A stretch of 64,000 bases of DNA, taken from NCBI GenBank assembly GCA_902787975.1, contig CADAIP010000001.1, forward strand, positions 1 through 64,000. The letters run 5' to 3'. The position numbers were made by a program, and so were the translations under genes. Below are positions 16,488 through 26,200 of this stretch, piece by piece. Numbering within the stretch: position 1 is the stretch's first letter; each line of letters begins with the position of its first letter. Origin of the DNA: Oscillospiraceae bacterium (lineage in GTDB: Bacteria; Bacillota; Clostridia; Saccharofermentanales; Saccharofermentanaceae). The notes under the pieces were generated by a model that saw nothing but the letters and a program-made list of their open reading frames with translations, did no database searches and was not told the DNA's origin.

Positions 16488-19475
16488 TCAGAATTCGATC
16501 TCAACCTTATGTTCCTTGCCGTCAGTAGCAACAGGCAGAAGCGTTCCGTCGCAGGAAGCGCCGTCAAGCTTGACCTTTATGCCGTCCTGGGCACGGATGA
16601 AGCCCTCAGGCTTTGTGATGTGGATATCGTAGGATGTTCCGCATACGGATACCTTAACATCAAGTCTCTTGTCAGACTGTCTGAGGATAGGCTCGACTCT
16701 CAAGCCCTCGCTCGTGAACTCAATACCGAAGCACTGGAAGAGTGAGAGAAGGAGCCATGTGGAAGTACCGGAAAGCGTTGGTCCGATATTCTCGCCTGTC
16801 TGGCTGTTGTTGTACTGTGTGCACCATCTCGGGTTACCGCATGTAACGAAAGGTGTCTTCAATGTTTTGTAAGGTAAGATCTTATCAATGATCCAGTAAG
16901 CCGTGTCAGCAAGTCTTGAAGCGAGAGCCTCATCCTTAACTGTCTTTGCAGCACCGAGCATAGCAGAGCATGCCATCATGTTCGCATGCTTGAATACGCC
17001 GCCGTTCTCACGGTCACCGGGATAATACAGAGCAACGTCGATCTTAGGAGCGATCCTCGGATAGTTAACTGTTGAGCAGAGTCTGAATCCGTAAGGTGTC
17101 TTAAGATACTTGTCGAGTGAATCGAGCATCGTATTGATCTCGTCTTCAGAAGCAACTCCTGCAAGGAGTGACCATGAGAAGCTGTTGAGGAAGTATGTGC
17201 CGGGATGTCCTGCTTCAACTGCAAGGCCGTCACCTTCTGCACCGAGATAAGAGATGTCTGTTCTGTTTTTTCTGTTAAAGAGGACTCTGCAGTAGAAGTC
17301 ACCCTTCCAGCAGTGCTCACGTAAGTTTGCTGCGAGCTTGTCGGAAAGTGCCTTCATGTCGTCAGCAGCGGAATCGCCAATCTTTCTGAACATTGTCTCT
17401 GCAGCGTCCAGAGCAACCTTCAAAAGGAATCCGTTCATTACTGACTCGGAGAACTCTGAATCGTAAGGAACTTCACCGTAAGCCTTGCCGTTTGCAGCGA
17501 GCTGTTTCTTGTACTCTGCTACCTTGTCCTTACCGGAGATAGCATCAGGATCGACTCTTAAGCAGTCGTTCCAGTCAGCGCGGTCGATAAGCGGGATGCC
17601 GTGCTTTCCGAGCGAGATCCTGCCGCTGTACATAAGGATAGCCTTGATCGTATCCTTGAGCTTACGCTTAACGCCTGCATCGGTCTTCTTGACCTTTGTG
17701 CCTGCCATGACGAACTCCTCATCGAGGAATGCATAATCGTCAGTAAGGCCGAGATATCTGTCCAATGCCTGGAGGAGCCAGAGTCCGTCATCTGACCACC
17801 AGCCGGGTTCTTTTCCGATCCAGTAGAAGTTGTGGTTTGTGTAACCGTCCTCGTAAACATTCTCGATCCAGCCTGCGAGCATTTCCTTAACGAAGTCTGT
17901 TCTTCCCATGCCAGCGAAATAGTACATTGATGCGAAGATATCCTGGATCTCTCTGAATCCAATCTCACGGTAACCCTTCTGTGTCCAGTCGAGGGATCTT
18001 GATACGAATGTCTGATAGAAGACCTGGAACGGGAGGTTGTTGTTAACATAAGCCTCGAAGTTCTTGTCGTCGTGGGAGATCTTCATGTAGTTGGAATACT
18101 TGCCTGCGAAGTCGATTACATCCTGAAGGTCCTTAGCAAGGTTAGCAGGATCCTTGATGTACTCTGCAACTGCTTCAACTTCTTCAGCAGGTGTCTGATC
18201 GATTACGAACTTGTCGTTTACGCAGTCAGAAGAAAGGCATGTGATGTTATCAACACGTACAGAGCCGTTTGCCTTGATCGTGAAAGGTGTGGATGTAGCG
18301 AAGAATCCCGGGCCCTTTCTTGAAGGTCTTGAAGCAAGAGGATAGATGAACTCAGGCTTTTCGAGGCTTCCTGAACCTACGAAATCAGCATATCTGCATG
18401 CGTACTGGTCAGCGAAAACATCACCGTCAGCGCTGTGAACGACTGTCTCGTTGAATCTGATGTCGCCCTTTGTGCCGTTGGGGTTAGGATCTGCGCTTAC
18501 CGCACGGATCTCATTATTCTCGTTGAAGAATACCTGTGACTCGCCAACGACTGTTGTGAAGATAACGTCCTCGGAAAGCGCGTGTGTCTGCTTCGTACCG
18601 AACATGCCCGTGCAAACGACTCTGAGGTCTCTGTCTTCTGATGTCGTGTTTTCGATGTCGATAAGCTGTGCTTCACAAGCTACGGGGAGTCCTTCTCTCT
18701 GGGGAACAATGAAGATCGTTCTCTTGATCTTGAGGCCGCACTCGAGCTCATAGCTGATGACGGTCCTGTTCTGTGAGTGAACAGTCTGAACCTTCTTAAG
18801 ACCGTCTGCGATCGCCTTGCCTGACCAGAAGATCTGCTTGCCGTTCTCTACGATGTAGAACTGACGGTTAGCGGGGAATCCGTTTTCTTCAGGGAGATAA
18901 TCCCATCTTGTTGCGAGAACCTGGGTATCGGCATGTGATCTGAATGAACCGCCGCCCAAACTGTCTACGGCACTCTTCGGAGTTGACTGAAGAGGATGTA
19001 CAAAGCCTATGCGGTTGCCGATGAGCATATTCGTATAGTAGTGGGGTCCGGGTGAAGGTGTGGAAGGATCGAAAATAAGCTCGCCCTTGTCATTAAGCTC
19101 TCCGCCCCATGTCTCTGTGCTGCTGATGAGTTCAGCGCATCTTGCAATGACTGCACCGTCAAAACCTGCATCTGCAACGGTTCCGCCCTTCTCGGTCAAT
19201 GCCTTGAGTCCGCCCTCACTCTTTATGAGAAGGATGCTTGAACCTTCATTGACTGTCTTTGTGAACTGCTCGAAAACAGTGTCGTCCGAAGCAAGAATGT
19301 TAACTGCCATGCTGTCGAATCCCAAGCCTGAGATACCGAGAACGACAGGCTCTTTGCCAAAACGCACATACTGTGCAGAGATTCCGCCCTTTGTGTTGTC
19401 AGCTCCGAATTTCTTTATAAGGAGCTCTTTTGCAGGACATCTTTCGCCTCTGGCTTTTTCACCGATATAACCCAT
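16488..19475 (-). CDS. Large GH94 family glycoside phosphorylase, 995 aa
   Basis: A cytoplasmic inverting phosphorylase of the GH94 class. The catalytic-domain motif HGIPLIDRADWNDCL (625-639) contains the general acid Asp; upstream are the beta-sandwich domain and WSDDGLWLLQAL, and near the end the phosphate-site region GPTLSGTSTW. At 995 residues it is clearly longer than cellobiose phosphorylase (about 820) and has an N-terminal stretch that the next gene lacks. 1,2-beta-oligoglucan and cellodextrin phosphorylases are the closest size classes I know, but the sequence alone does not fix the substrate. It starts behind GCGGAGG and leads directly into hprK. Confidence 0.85.
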   Translation of the reverse strand: MGYIGEKARGERCPAKELLIKKFGADNTKGGISAQYVRFGKEPVVLGISGLGFDSMAVNILASDDTVFEQFTKTVNEGSSILLIKSEGGLKALTEKGGTVADAGFDGAVIARCAELISSTETWGGELNDKGELIFDPSTPSPGPHYYTNMLIGNRIGFVHPLQSTPKSAVDSLGGGSFRSHADTQVLATRWDYLPEENGFPANRQFYIVENGKQIFWSGKAIADGLKKVQTVHSQNRTVISYELECGLKIKRTIFIVPQREGLPVACEAQLIDIENTTSEDRDLRVVCTGMFGTKQTHALSEDVIFTTVVGESQVFFNENNEIRAVSADPNPNGTKGDIRFNETVVHSADGDVFADQYACRYADFVGSGSLEKPEFIYPLASRPSRKGPGFFATSTPFTIKANGSVRVDNITCLSSDCVNDKFVIDQTPAEEVEAVAEYIKDPANLAKDLQDVIDFAGKYSNYMKISHDDKNFEAYVNNNLPFQVFYQTFVSRSLDWTQKGYREIGFREIQDIFASMYYFAGMGRTDFVKEMLAGWIENVYEDGYTNHNFYWIGKEPGWWSDDGLWLLQALDRYLGLTDDYAFLDEEFVMAGTKVKKTDAGVKRKLKDTIKAILMYSGRISLGKHGIPLIDRADWNDCLRVDPDAISGKDKVAEYKKQLAANGKAYGEVPYDSEFSESVMNGFLLKVALDAAETMFRKIGDSAADDMKALSDKLAANLREHCWKGDFYCRVLFNRKNRTDISYLGAEGDGLAVEAGHPGTYFLNSFSWSLLAGVASEDEINTMLDSLDKYLKTPYGFRLCSTVNYPRIAPKIDVALYYPGDRENGGVFKHANMMACSAMLGAAKTVKDEALASRLADTAYWIIDKILPYKTLKTPFVTCGNPRWCTQYNNSQTGENIGPTLSGTSTWLLLSLFQCFGIEFTSEGLRVEPILRQSDKRLDVKVSVCGTSYDIHITKPEGFIRAQDGIKVKLDGASCDGTLLPVATDGKEHKVEIEF

Positions 19476-19515
19476 AATGATCCTCCGCGGATTAAATTTT
19501 TAATTGCCTTATTTC

Positions 19516-19555
19516 AGCAAGTAACCCCACGGTCAAAAAACTGCGGGGTCTTGCT
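19516..19555 (-). other. Hairpin between the two GH94 genes
   Basis: AGCAAG-T-ACCCC pairs with GGGGT-CTTGCT across a 16-base loop. In the minus-strand RNA no T-run follows, so a simple terminator is unlikely. It may set the relative mRNA levels of the two phosphorylase genes. Confidence 0.45.
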
Positions 19556-19594
19556 TTTGTTATTGACTTAAAAATCAGGCTTTAAATCCTGTAA

Positions 19595-22084
19595 TCAGCC
19601 AAGAACTACCTCGACTTTATGAGTCTTGCCGTCGCCTGCAACCGGAACGATGCAGCCTTCGATCTCATTTCCGTCTACTGTGAGTTTCTTGACGCCCTTG
19701 CATACGTGATCAGGGTTCTTGATCTCGATCTCGTATACGTCGCCTCTGAACTTACGCTCTACCTTGAATCCGTCCCAAGCTGAAGGAATGGAAGGATCAA
19801 CTCTCAAACCGTCAAACTCAGGCTTAACGCCGAGGATGTACTGTGAGATCGCAACCATGTTCCATGCTGCGGTACCTGTGAGCCAGGAGTTCTTACCCTG
19901 ACCGAAGTTCTTGGCATCCTTACCGCCGATCATCTGACCGTAAACGTAAGGTTCTGTCTTATGGATATCAGATGTCTCTTCCGTGAAAGCAGGAGCGATC
20001 TTTGAGTAGTACTCGAAAGCCTTTTCGCCTCTGCCGGCATAAGCCTCAGCACAGATGATCCATGCGTTGTTGTGTGTGAAGATACCTGCGTTCTCCTTGT
20101 ATCCGCCCGGATATGTGGAGATCTCACCGTACTGGATATAGTACTTTGTGAATGCAGGGTTGTTGAGAACGAGACCATACTCGCAGTTGAGATACTTGTC
20201 GATTGAGTTGAGAGTCTTGATGTCAGCTCCCTCTTCCTTACCGATCTCGGACATAACTGCGAAGCCCTGGGGTTCGATGAAGATCTTACCCTCTTCGCAC
20301 TCATGTGAACCCATCTTCTCGCCGTTTGCGTCATATGCTCTTAAGAACCACTCGCCGTCGAATGCTGATTCCATTGTGTTCTTCTTCATCTTGTCGATCT
20401 CAGCCTGAGCCTTTGCAGCCTCATCAGCCTTTCCGAGATGCTCAAGGATGCCTACGTAAGCAGGACCTGTGTATGTGAAGAGAGCTGCAACGAATACGGA
20501 CTCAGCGATCTTGGAGTAGCCGCCCTCTGCCTTGAACTTGGGATTTGTGTATGTCTGGAATGATTCACCGGGTGTGTCGGAGAAGCATGACAGGTTGATG
20601 CAGTCGTTCCAGTCTGCACGCATTGCGAGAGGCAGTCCGTGAGGTCCTAAGTTGTTTACGATGTGATAGAAGGAAACATTGAGATGCTCGAGCATTGTGT
20701 GCTTGCCTTCCGGATCGTCATCGAAAGGAACGTTAGCGTCGAGGATTCCCCAGTCGCCTGTCTCCTTGATGTAAGCTGCAACGGACATGATCATCCAGAG
20801 CGGGTCATCTGAGAAGTCGCCGCCGATGTCAGCGTTACCCTTCTTTGTAAGAGGCTGATACTGGTGATAGCATCCGCCGTCTGAGAGCTGTGTTGAAGCG
20901 ATGTCGATGAGTCTTTCTCTTGCACGCTCAGGGATCTGGTGAACAAATCCGAGGATATCCTGGTTGGAATCTCTGAAGCCCATACCACGGCCGATACCGG
21001 ACTCGAAGTAAGAAGCAGAACGTGAAAGGTTGAATGTAACCATGCACTGATACTGGTTCCATATGTTGACCATGCGGTTAACCTTGTCATCAGGTGTATC
21101 AACCTTGTAAATGCTGAGGAGGTTCTCCCATGTCGTGCGGAGTTCTTCAAGTCCTGCAGCTACCTTTTCAGGTGTGTTGTACTTGTCGATCATGGCATAA
21201 GCCTTCTCCTTGTTGAGTACCCATGCCTCTCTTGTGAGGAGGTTAGCAGGCTTCTCTGAAGCGAACTTCTTGTCCTGCGGGTTCTCAGCGTAACCCAAGA
21301 TGTAGATCAATGTCTTGCTCTCACCGGGTGCAAGAGTGATCTTCTTGTAGTGTGAAGCGATGGGTGACCAGCCGTCTGCAAATGAATTGGAAGCCTTGCC
21401 TGCCTTAACAGTCTCAGGGTTGTCCCAGCCGTTGTAGATGCTTCCGAGGAAAGCATCACGGTCTGTATCGTAGCCGTCGATATCATCGTTTACTGTATAG
21501 AAAGCGTAGTGATTACGTCTGTCTCTGTACTCTGTTACGTGATAGATGGTTGAACCTTCGATCTCAACACGTCCTGTTGAGAAGTTTCTCTGGAAGTTTG
21601 TGCAGTCATCCTGTGCATCCCAGAGACACCATTCAGCCATTGAGAAAATGGAAAATTCCTTAGCGGTAGCGCCTTCGTTTGTAAGTACTACCTGCTGTAC
21701 TTCTCCGTCGTAGTTCTGGGGAACGAAGAATGTGACTTCAGCCTTGAGGCCGTTCTTCTTACCCTCAATGATGGTATAACCCATACCGTGGCGGCACTCG
21801 TACCCATCAAGTTCCGTCTTGACCGGAGACCATCCCGGATTCCATACTGTACCGTTGTCGTTAATGTAGAAATAACGTCCGCCCATATCCAAAGGCACGT
21901 TATTGTAACGGTAACGTGTGATTCTTCTGAGTCTGGCGTCCATATAGAAGCTGTAGCCGCCAGCCGTGTTGGAGATCAGGGAGAAAAAGCCCTGATTACC
22001 CAGATAGTTGATCCAGGGATAAGGTGTTTTGGGAGTGTTAATGACGTATTCTTTTCTTGAATCATCGAAATACCCGAATTTCAT
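19595..22084 (-). CDS. Cellobiose phosphorylase (GH94)
   Basis: An 829-residue enzyme that splits cellobiose with phosphate to glucose 1-phosphate and glucose, saving ATP. The N-terminus [21 protein letters not shown] and the loops RYFYINDNG and [11 protein letters not shown] are those of characterised cellobiose phosphorylases, and the catalytic [13 protein letters not shown] block is intact. Length is close to the 822 residues of the Cellvibrio gilvus enzyme. The ATG at 22082-22084 lies nine bases after GGAGG. A second GH94 gene and then hprK follow; a sugar-binding lipoprotein is upstream. Confidence 0.92.
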   Translation of the reverse strand: MKFGYFDDSRKEYVINTPKTPYPWINYLGNQGFFSLISNTAGGYSFYMDARLRRITRYRYNNVPLDMGGRYFYINDNGTVWNPGWSPVKTELDGYECRHGMGYTIIEGKKNGLKAEVTFFVPQNYDGEVQQVVLTNEGATAKEFSIFSMAEWCLWDAQDDCTNFQRNFSTGRVEIEGSTIYHVTEYRDRRNHYAFYTVNDDIDGYDTDRDAFLGSIYNGWDNPETVKAGKASNSFADGWSPIASHYKKITLAPGESKTLIYILGYAENPQDKKFASEKPANLLTREAWVLNKEKAYAMIDKYNTPEKVAAGLEELRTTWENLLSIYKVDTPDDKVNRMVNIWNQYQCMVTFNLSRSASYFESGIGRGMGFRDSNQDILGFVHQIPERARERLIDIASTQLSDGGCYHQYQPLTKKGNADIGGDFSDDPLWMIMSVAAYIKETGDWGILDANVPFDDDPEGKHTMLEHLNVSFYHIVNNLGPHGLPLAMRADWNDCINLSCFSDTPGESFQTYTNPKFKAEGGYSKIAESVFVAALFTYTGPAYVGILEHLGKADEAAKAQAEIDKMKKNTMESAFDGEWFLRAYDANGEKMGSHECEEGKIFIEPQGFAVMSEIGKEEGADIKTLNSIDKYLNCEYGLVLNNPAFTKYYIQYGEISTYPGGYKENAGIFTHNNAWIICAEAYAGRGEKAFEYYSKIAPAFTEETSDIHKTEPYVYGQMIGGKDAKNFGQGKNSWLTGTAAWNMVAISQYILGVKPEFDGLRVDPSIPSAWDGFKVERKFRGDVYEIEIKNPDHVCKGVKKLTVDGNEIEGCIVPVAGDGKTHKVEVVLG

Positions 22085-22146
22085 GTTTGATAGCCTCCGC
22101 TTTTTTATTAATAAAGACCTAATCATTCTACACTATTGGAATGTCG

Positions 22147-22158
22147 TTTTGTACAAAA
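22147..22158. promoter_or_regulatory. Perfect 12-bp palindrome upstream of cellobiose phosphorylase
   Basis: TTTTGTACAAAA lies about 63 bases upstream of the start, just before a TAGAAT box at 22128-22133 (minus strand). It could be an operator, but such AT-rich palindromes also arise by chance. Confidence 0.3.
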
Positions 22159-22240
22159 GCAAATATAAACATTCTATGTCTTATGTCACATTTCTGTACT
22201 GATTTTGGAGTTTGTTCCCATAAGCCCGCAAAGCAAATAA

Positions 22241-22273
22241 AAAAGGCTGCTCCGGGATTTCCGAAACAGCCTT
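22241..22273 (-). terminator. Terminator of the sugar-binding lipoprotein gene
   Basis: Stem AAGGCTG/CAGCCTT, extended inward by TTCGG/CCGGA with a wobble pair, followed by TTTTTTATTTG in the minus-strand RNA. It separates the binding protein from the phosphorylase gene. Confidence 0.88.
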
Positions 22274-22296
22274 GACCGTTGTTAAAGATACTTGAT

Positions 22297-23700
22297 TTAA
22301 TGGTCGATCAATCCTTCTTCGACCAGCTGGTCCCTGAAGGCCGTCTCGGCCTCCTCAACCGTTTCGAAAGCTTCCTCGCAGTATGCTCCGACAGCAGCCT
22401 TGAAAGCATTGTTGTAATCGTCCTCGTTTTCGACAATCAGGGAAGCATCTGCATGCATCGCACTGTTCAAAAGAACCGGATAAGGATTCTGGCCGCCAAG
22501 CCATTCATAAGCGAACTTATCGTCAGCTGCAGCCTGTGTTATAAGCTTTTCGCTGTTGACGAACTCTCCCCTGTTTACCATATCCTTGAGATTATCCTCA
22601 TTGATGCATACGGCCCTGATGATGTCTGCGGAAGTTGCCTTCTGGTCACAGTACTTTGAAGCCATTACCCATGAACCGCCGCTGAAGTAGCTGACCGGAG
22701 CTGTTGTAACGCCCCAGTCACCGGAGGTCGGGTTAACAGAAGTACCCTCGCCCGGATTGAGCGCGAGCTGGTACTTTGCGAAATCATAAGAACCCCAGTA
22801 TGAGACGACAGTCTTGTCGGACATTCTGTCTGTCCAGCCTTCAGTCCATCTCTCATCATAGAAGGTAAGCTCATCTGAGTAGAGCTGCTTCGCGAAGTCG
22901 AAAAGTCCTACGATGTTGGGATCGAAATTAAGTGTACCGTCCATGATCCAGCCGTTGCTGCGGTCTGTAAGGTAAGCATCAAAGATCTCCGAAGTGCCTG
23001 CGATAAGCTTAACTGAACCTTCAGAAGCCTCATCTACCGTTCTTGCCGACCTGAGAACGTTGTCCCATGTGGCAAAAGATGAAGCGAGCTGATCCGGATC
23101 TGATGTACCGAGATACTGCTCAGCAAGTGATCTTTCATAGAAAACGGCACCCGGATAAGCCTTCCAGGCAAGACCCTTAATGACATTATCTTCGTCACTT
23201 GCAAATCTCAACGTGTAATCGAACATCTCCGTGCACTCGGCATAATCAATACCGAGATCGTTGATGGCGATCGTGTCATCGGATGCCAGGTACTTTCTTG
23301 CGTAAGCGGCATCGCATGTGAAAATATCAGGCGCACCGTTACCGTCTGAAAGAACGGCATCAAGTTTTGTCTGATACTCGTCACTGTCAGTGACTTCAAT
23401 GAAATCGTAATCGCTGGATGTGACTCCGGCGTACTTCTCGGCAAGTCCGATGAACTCGGAATTGTAGCCGTAGATCATGATCTTGTCGTCGCCTTCATCT
23501 GAAACATCTGCAACAGAAAGTTCCTTGTAACCTTCAAGGTCGATGGTAACTTCCGTCGTTTCTGTAGTTATGGTCTGGGATTCTGAGGTAGCGGAAGACT
23601 CAGAAGGAGCCGTATCCACTACCGGATTGTCACATGCCGTAACTGCACCGATTACCATTGCCGAAGTCAGCAACAAAGCAATCAGTTTTCTTCTTTTCAT
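22297..23700 (-). CDS. Extracellular solute-binding lipoprotein (ABC family 1 type)
   Basis: A 467-residue exported lipoprotein: signal MKRRKLIALLLTSAMVIG with lipobox VTAC (Cys23), then a Ser/Thr/Glu linker, then a two-lobed binding domain (FEVTDSDEYQTKLDAVLSDGNGAPDIFTCDAAYARKYLAS-like pattern, residues about 75-150, here broken for brevity; GGSWVMAS near 350). The type is that of carbohydrate-binding proteins of CUT1 transporters. No permease or ATPase gene is beside it, so it must use components encoded elsewhere. Placed just upstream of cellobiose phosphorylase, a cello-oligosaccharide ligand is a fair guess only. Confidence 0.85.
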   Translation of the reverse strand: MKRRKLIALLLTSAMVIGAVTACDNPVVDTAPSESSATSESQTITTETTEVTIDLEGYKELSVADVSDEGDDKIMIYGYNSEFIGLAEKYAGVTSSDYDFIEVTDSDEYQTKLDAVLSDGNGAPDIFTCDAAYARKYLASDDTIAINDLGIDYAECTEMFDYTLRFASDEDNVIKGLAWKAYPGAVFYERSLAEQYLGTSDPDQLASSFATWDNVLRSARTVDEASEGSVKLIAGTSEIFDAYLTDRSNGWIMDGTLNFDPNIVGLFDFAKQLYSDELTFYDERWTEGWTDRMSDKTVVSYWGSYDFAKYQLALNPGEGTSVNPTSGDWGVTTAPVSYFSGGSWVMASKYCDQKATSADIIRAVCINEDNLKDMVNRGEFVNSEKLITQAAADDKFAYEWLGGQNPYPVLLNSAMHADASLIVENEDDYNNAFKAAVGAYCEEAFETVEEAETAFRDQLVEEGLIDH

Positions 23701-23742
23701 CTAATTATCCTCACAATTTGTATATTTAAAATACAATTGAGC

Positions 23743-23771
23743 ATTTTAATACACATTACAAAGAACTTCAA
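23743..23771 (-). promoter_or_regulatory. Promoter of the sugar-binding lipoprotein
   Basis: Minus strand TTGAAG, 17-base spacer, TAAAAT, about 43 bases upstream of the start. Just downstream, 23718-23736 is an inverted repeat TTGTAT-N7-ATACAA that overlaps the early leader and may be an operator. Confidence 0.7.
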
Positions 23772-23840
23772 TCTCGTCCTATGCAAATGTTCAAAATACA
23801 AACGTGAAGTTTATGCAATACGGATAAACTTTGTCCGGTA

Positions 23841-24938
23841 TCAGCCGAAGAAGACGGATGTGCCGTAGCGGTTGAAAAGGTCAGCGTAAGAATCGATCTC
23901 GACTTCTGCCTCGTAGATAATGCCATCCTTTGCAAGTCCGATAACAGTTACCTTGTGAACACCTTCCGTATCAGAAGCAGTAGGAGCAATGTAGATTACG
24001 TCAAAATCACTCGCCTTGGGCAGAGTGTCTTCGTCGATTGTCGGAGCAGTTGTTGTTTCCGTAGTAACTGCAGGTGCTGTTGTTGTCGTACCTGCTGCAG
24101 GTGTAGGTGTGGGAGTAGCTGTAACCGTGGGCTGTAATGTCTCAAGCGCCTTTGCCCTGATAGCATCTGCAAGAGCGGTCTTGCATGCTCTCTCCAGACC
24201 TTCTGTATCCGTAACAACTGAACTCATTGTGATGTAGTGACCTGTCAGCATATCGAAAGATGCATAATCAACCTTTCTGTCGAACGTATCACCGACTCTT
24301 ACTGCATAGATCATCAATACTGAAAGAGCACGTCCGTTTGTAAAATACTCGAAGTTGACAGATACGCTGCCGGAATTCTCAATAACGCCGGTCGTTAAGT
24401 ATTCAGACTTGATCTGGGCAACAACATTCTGGTAAGCGCCTTCGGCTTCAGCATAGAATCCGTCAACAACAAGGTTAATGGCATCTCTTGCCGTCTCATT
24501 GTCAGCATCGGTAACAACCAGTCTGTTTCCTGTGAAAGTTGCAAATTCAACTGTGTCGTCATCAGAATGAGCACTCTCTTCGAATTCCTCAACAGTAACT
24601 TCGAACGAATCCGTAAGATCTATCTCCGTATAATCAGAGAAATCAACACGCTGCGGAAGCGGTGTCGGAGAAGGAGTTGCTGTGGGAGTAGCTGAAGGTG
24701 TTGTCTCAACAGTTGTCTCTCCTGCCGTAGTTTCAACTGTCTCTTCGCTGCTGGCCGCAACAGAAGTCTCTGTTACGACAGAAGGTGCCTGAGTAGCAGT
24801 TGTATTAAAAGCATTTCCAAGGTCACTTATTCCCTGACCAAGTTGATCGGTATTTACTGAACATGCTGCAAGCAATGATGTTGCCATGCCTGCCGAAAGC
24901 AATAAAGCTACGAGTTTGTTACCTTCAAGCTTCTTCAT
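23841..24938 (-). CDS. Lipoprotein with Thr/Pro-rich linkers, 365 aa
   Basis: An exported lipoprotein: signal MKKLEGNKLVALLLSAGMAT with lipobox LLAAC (Cys26). Two low-complexity linkers rich in Thr, Pro, Ala (about 70-95, SATPTATPSPTPLP, and about 278-305) flank a folded domain. That domain (VNFEYFTNGRALSVLMIYAV ... SFDMLTGHYITMSSVV) resembles the DUF3298/RsiV-type fold, where a 'D-x-x-T-G-x-x-I-T' strand pair is typical; this is tentative. The ATG at 24936-24938 is eight bases after GGAGG. Function unknown; probably cell-surface exposed. Confidence 0.75.
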   Translation of the reverse strand: MKKLEGNKLVALLLSAGMATSLLAACSVNTDQLGQGISDLGNAFNTTATQAPSVVTETSVAASSEETVETTAGETTVETTPSATPTATPSPTPLPQRVDFSDYTEIDLTDSFEVTVEEFEESAHSDDDTVEFATFTGNRLVVTDADNETARDAINLVVDGFYAEAEGAYQNVVAQIKSEYLTTGVIENSGSVSVNFEYFTNGRALSVLMIYAVRVGDTFDRKVDYASFDMLTGHYITMSSVVTDTEGLERACKTALADAIRAKALETLQPTVTATPTPTPAAGTTTTAPAVTTETTTAPTIDEDTLPKASDFDVIYIAPTASDTEGVHKVTVIGLAKDGIIYEAEVEIDSYADLFNRYGTSVFFG

Positions 24939-25023
24939 CTGTTTTACCTCCAAAGCTTAATCTTATCCTTTATTTTCTGTGTTGTTATCTTTATTTTCGA
25001 GCGGCATAAGCCCGCATACAATC

Positions 25024-25054
25024 ATTATATCCCACTTTATTCTTTTTAAGGCAA
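25024..25054 (-). promoter_or_regulatory. Possible promoter of the 365-aa lipoprotein
   Basis: Minus strand TTGCCT, 19-base spacer, perfect TATAAT, about 90 bases upstream of the start. The -35 lies in the last codons of the CbiG-like gene and the spacing is long. Confidence 0.4.
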
Positions 25055-26113
25055 TATGATGTTTTCCTTGGAGATAGCTACCGAGAACACAATTCCCTGC
25101 GCTGAAGCGGATCTTCTGATGGCAAGAGATCCCTCACCGCTAGCAAGGAACGCGAGCGCAGTTGCCGTATCCGCCCTCTTTTCAGGAGAGAAAGTCATCT
25201 CCATGGGGATCTTTGCCTTTGCACGCATGCCTGAATCGAAGCTTACTATTCCGGCATCAAGTTCTTCGGCAAGGCCCTTGATCATCTCGCTGTCCTTTGC
25301 AGAATATGTGGAAGCAACCTTTGATATGGCATCAGGATTTAAGAGATGGTTTACAAGAGACTTCCTTATGGCTGCCCTGCAGTAATCAGGATCGGTCTTT
25401 GTCTTGATCTCGATTCCGAGACTTAATATCCTGGGCACAAGGATAAGGTTCCAGTCGTCCTCCTCATCGCCCAGATAAGTGCATGTAATGAATACCGAAG
25501 GCTCGATCCTGCCTTCCTTTGCAGACTTGTACTGTTTGATGAAATCATCCCTCATATCGTAAGGATAGCTGTGAAGCGAATAAGTCATGGGGTCAAGCAC
25601 GGGGTCAGCGAAAACGATCGGAAGATCCGTATAAACATTGATCTTTCCGCCTTCATTTATCCAGTCGTTGACCTTCGCGAAAAGCTTCTTGCTGCTTACC
25701 TTCATGTTGTATTTGGACACAAGACCTGTCAGATCGCTCGTTATCTCCGATTTGCCTTCAAAGCCTGAAAAACAGAACGGTCCCAGCACCTTTACGACTG
25801 CTGAATAAACATCGTCCACGCCCTTTTCGTAAGGCTTGTTTCCTCTTCTCAAAACGGCGGCATATCTTCCCTCAGGTGATACCGCAATGACAGGAAGGTC
25901 GCGTGTCTTGTCCGTGATGGTCTCTTCCATGGACTTTACCGCAGCTTCAATAGGCAGCACCATTACGATCGCGCAGTTCGTCTCGCCTTCAGCCATAACA
26001 AAACTGCCGGTCATAAGCTCGGTTCCGGTGACATATCTTCCGCCGATCTCATTTATCAGCTTCTGTCCTGTTGCAAGTGCCTTAGGTGATTTGCCGTAAC
26101 AGATTACATACAT
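25046..26113 (-). CDS. Orphan CbiG-like protein
   Basis: A 355-residue cytoplasmic protein that aligns in pattern with CbiG, the cobalt-precorrin-5A hydrolase of anaerobic cobalamin synthesis. The N-terminal part has the LPIEAAVK (53-60) and DKTRDLPVIAVSPEGRYAA (68-86) run of CbiG_N, and the C-terminal part from about 223 has LILVPRILSLGIE, AIRKSLVNH and ISKVASTYSAKDSE, as in CbiG_C (normally GIGC...ASI..K..E). The CbiG motif L-L-S-G-H-x-G-G-A-N is replaced by VLRRGNKPYE, and GIGCR by VPRIL. No other cobalamin genes are near. A divergent role is likely. Confidence 0.6.
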   Translation of the reverse strand: MYVICYGKSPKALATGQKLINEIGGRYVTGTELMTGSFVMAEGETNCAIVMVLPIEAAVKSMEETITDKTRDLPVIAVSPEGRYAAVLRRGNKPYEKGVDDVYSAVVKVLGPFCFSGFEGKSEITSDLTGLVSKYNMKVSSKKLFAKVNDWINEGGKINVYTDLPIVFADPVLDPMTYSLHSYPYDMRDDFIKQYKSAKEGRIEPSVFITCTYLGDEEDDWNLILVPRILSLGIEIKTKTDPDYCRAAIRKSLVNHLLNPDAISKVASTYSAKDSEMIKGLAEELDAGIVSFDSGMRAKAKIPMEMTFSPEKRADTATALAFLASGEGSLAIRRSASAQGIVFSVAISKENIILP

Positions 26114-26200
26114 AAACGGGTCCCGCCTTATTTGAATTTCTGATATAACAATATCACTCTTTTGCTAAAATTATTTCAAACATATTCGGAGGCAATTCAC

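Noticed and set aside
19516..19555. Intrinsic terminator between the GH94 genes
   Set aside because: The stem is good, but a T-run follows only on the plus strand, where no gene is read; listed as a hairpin only.
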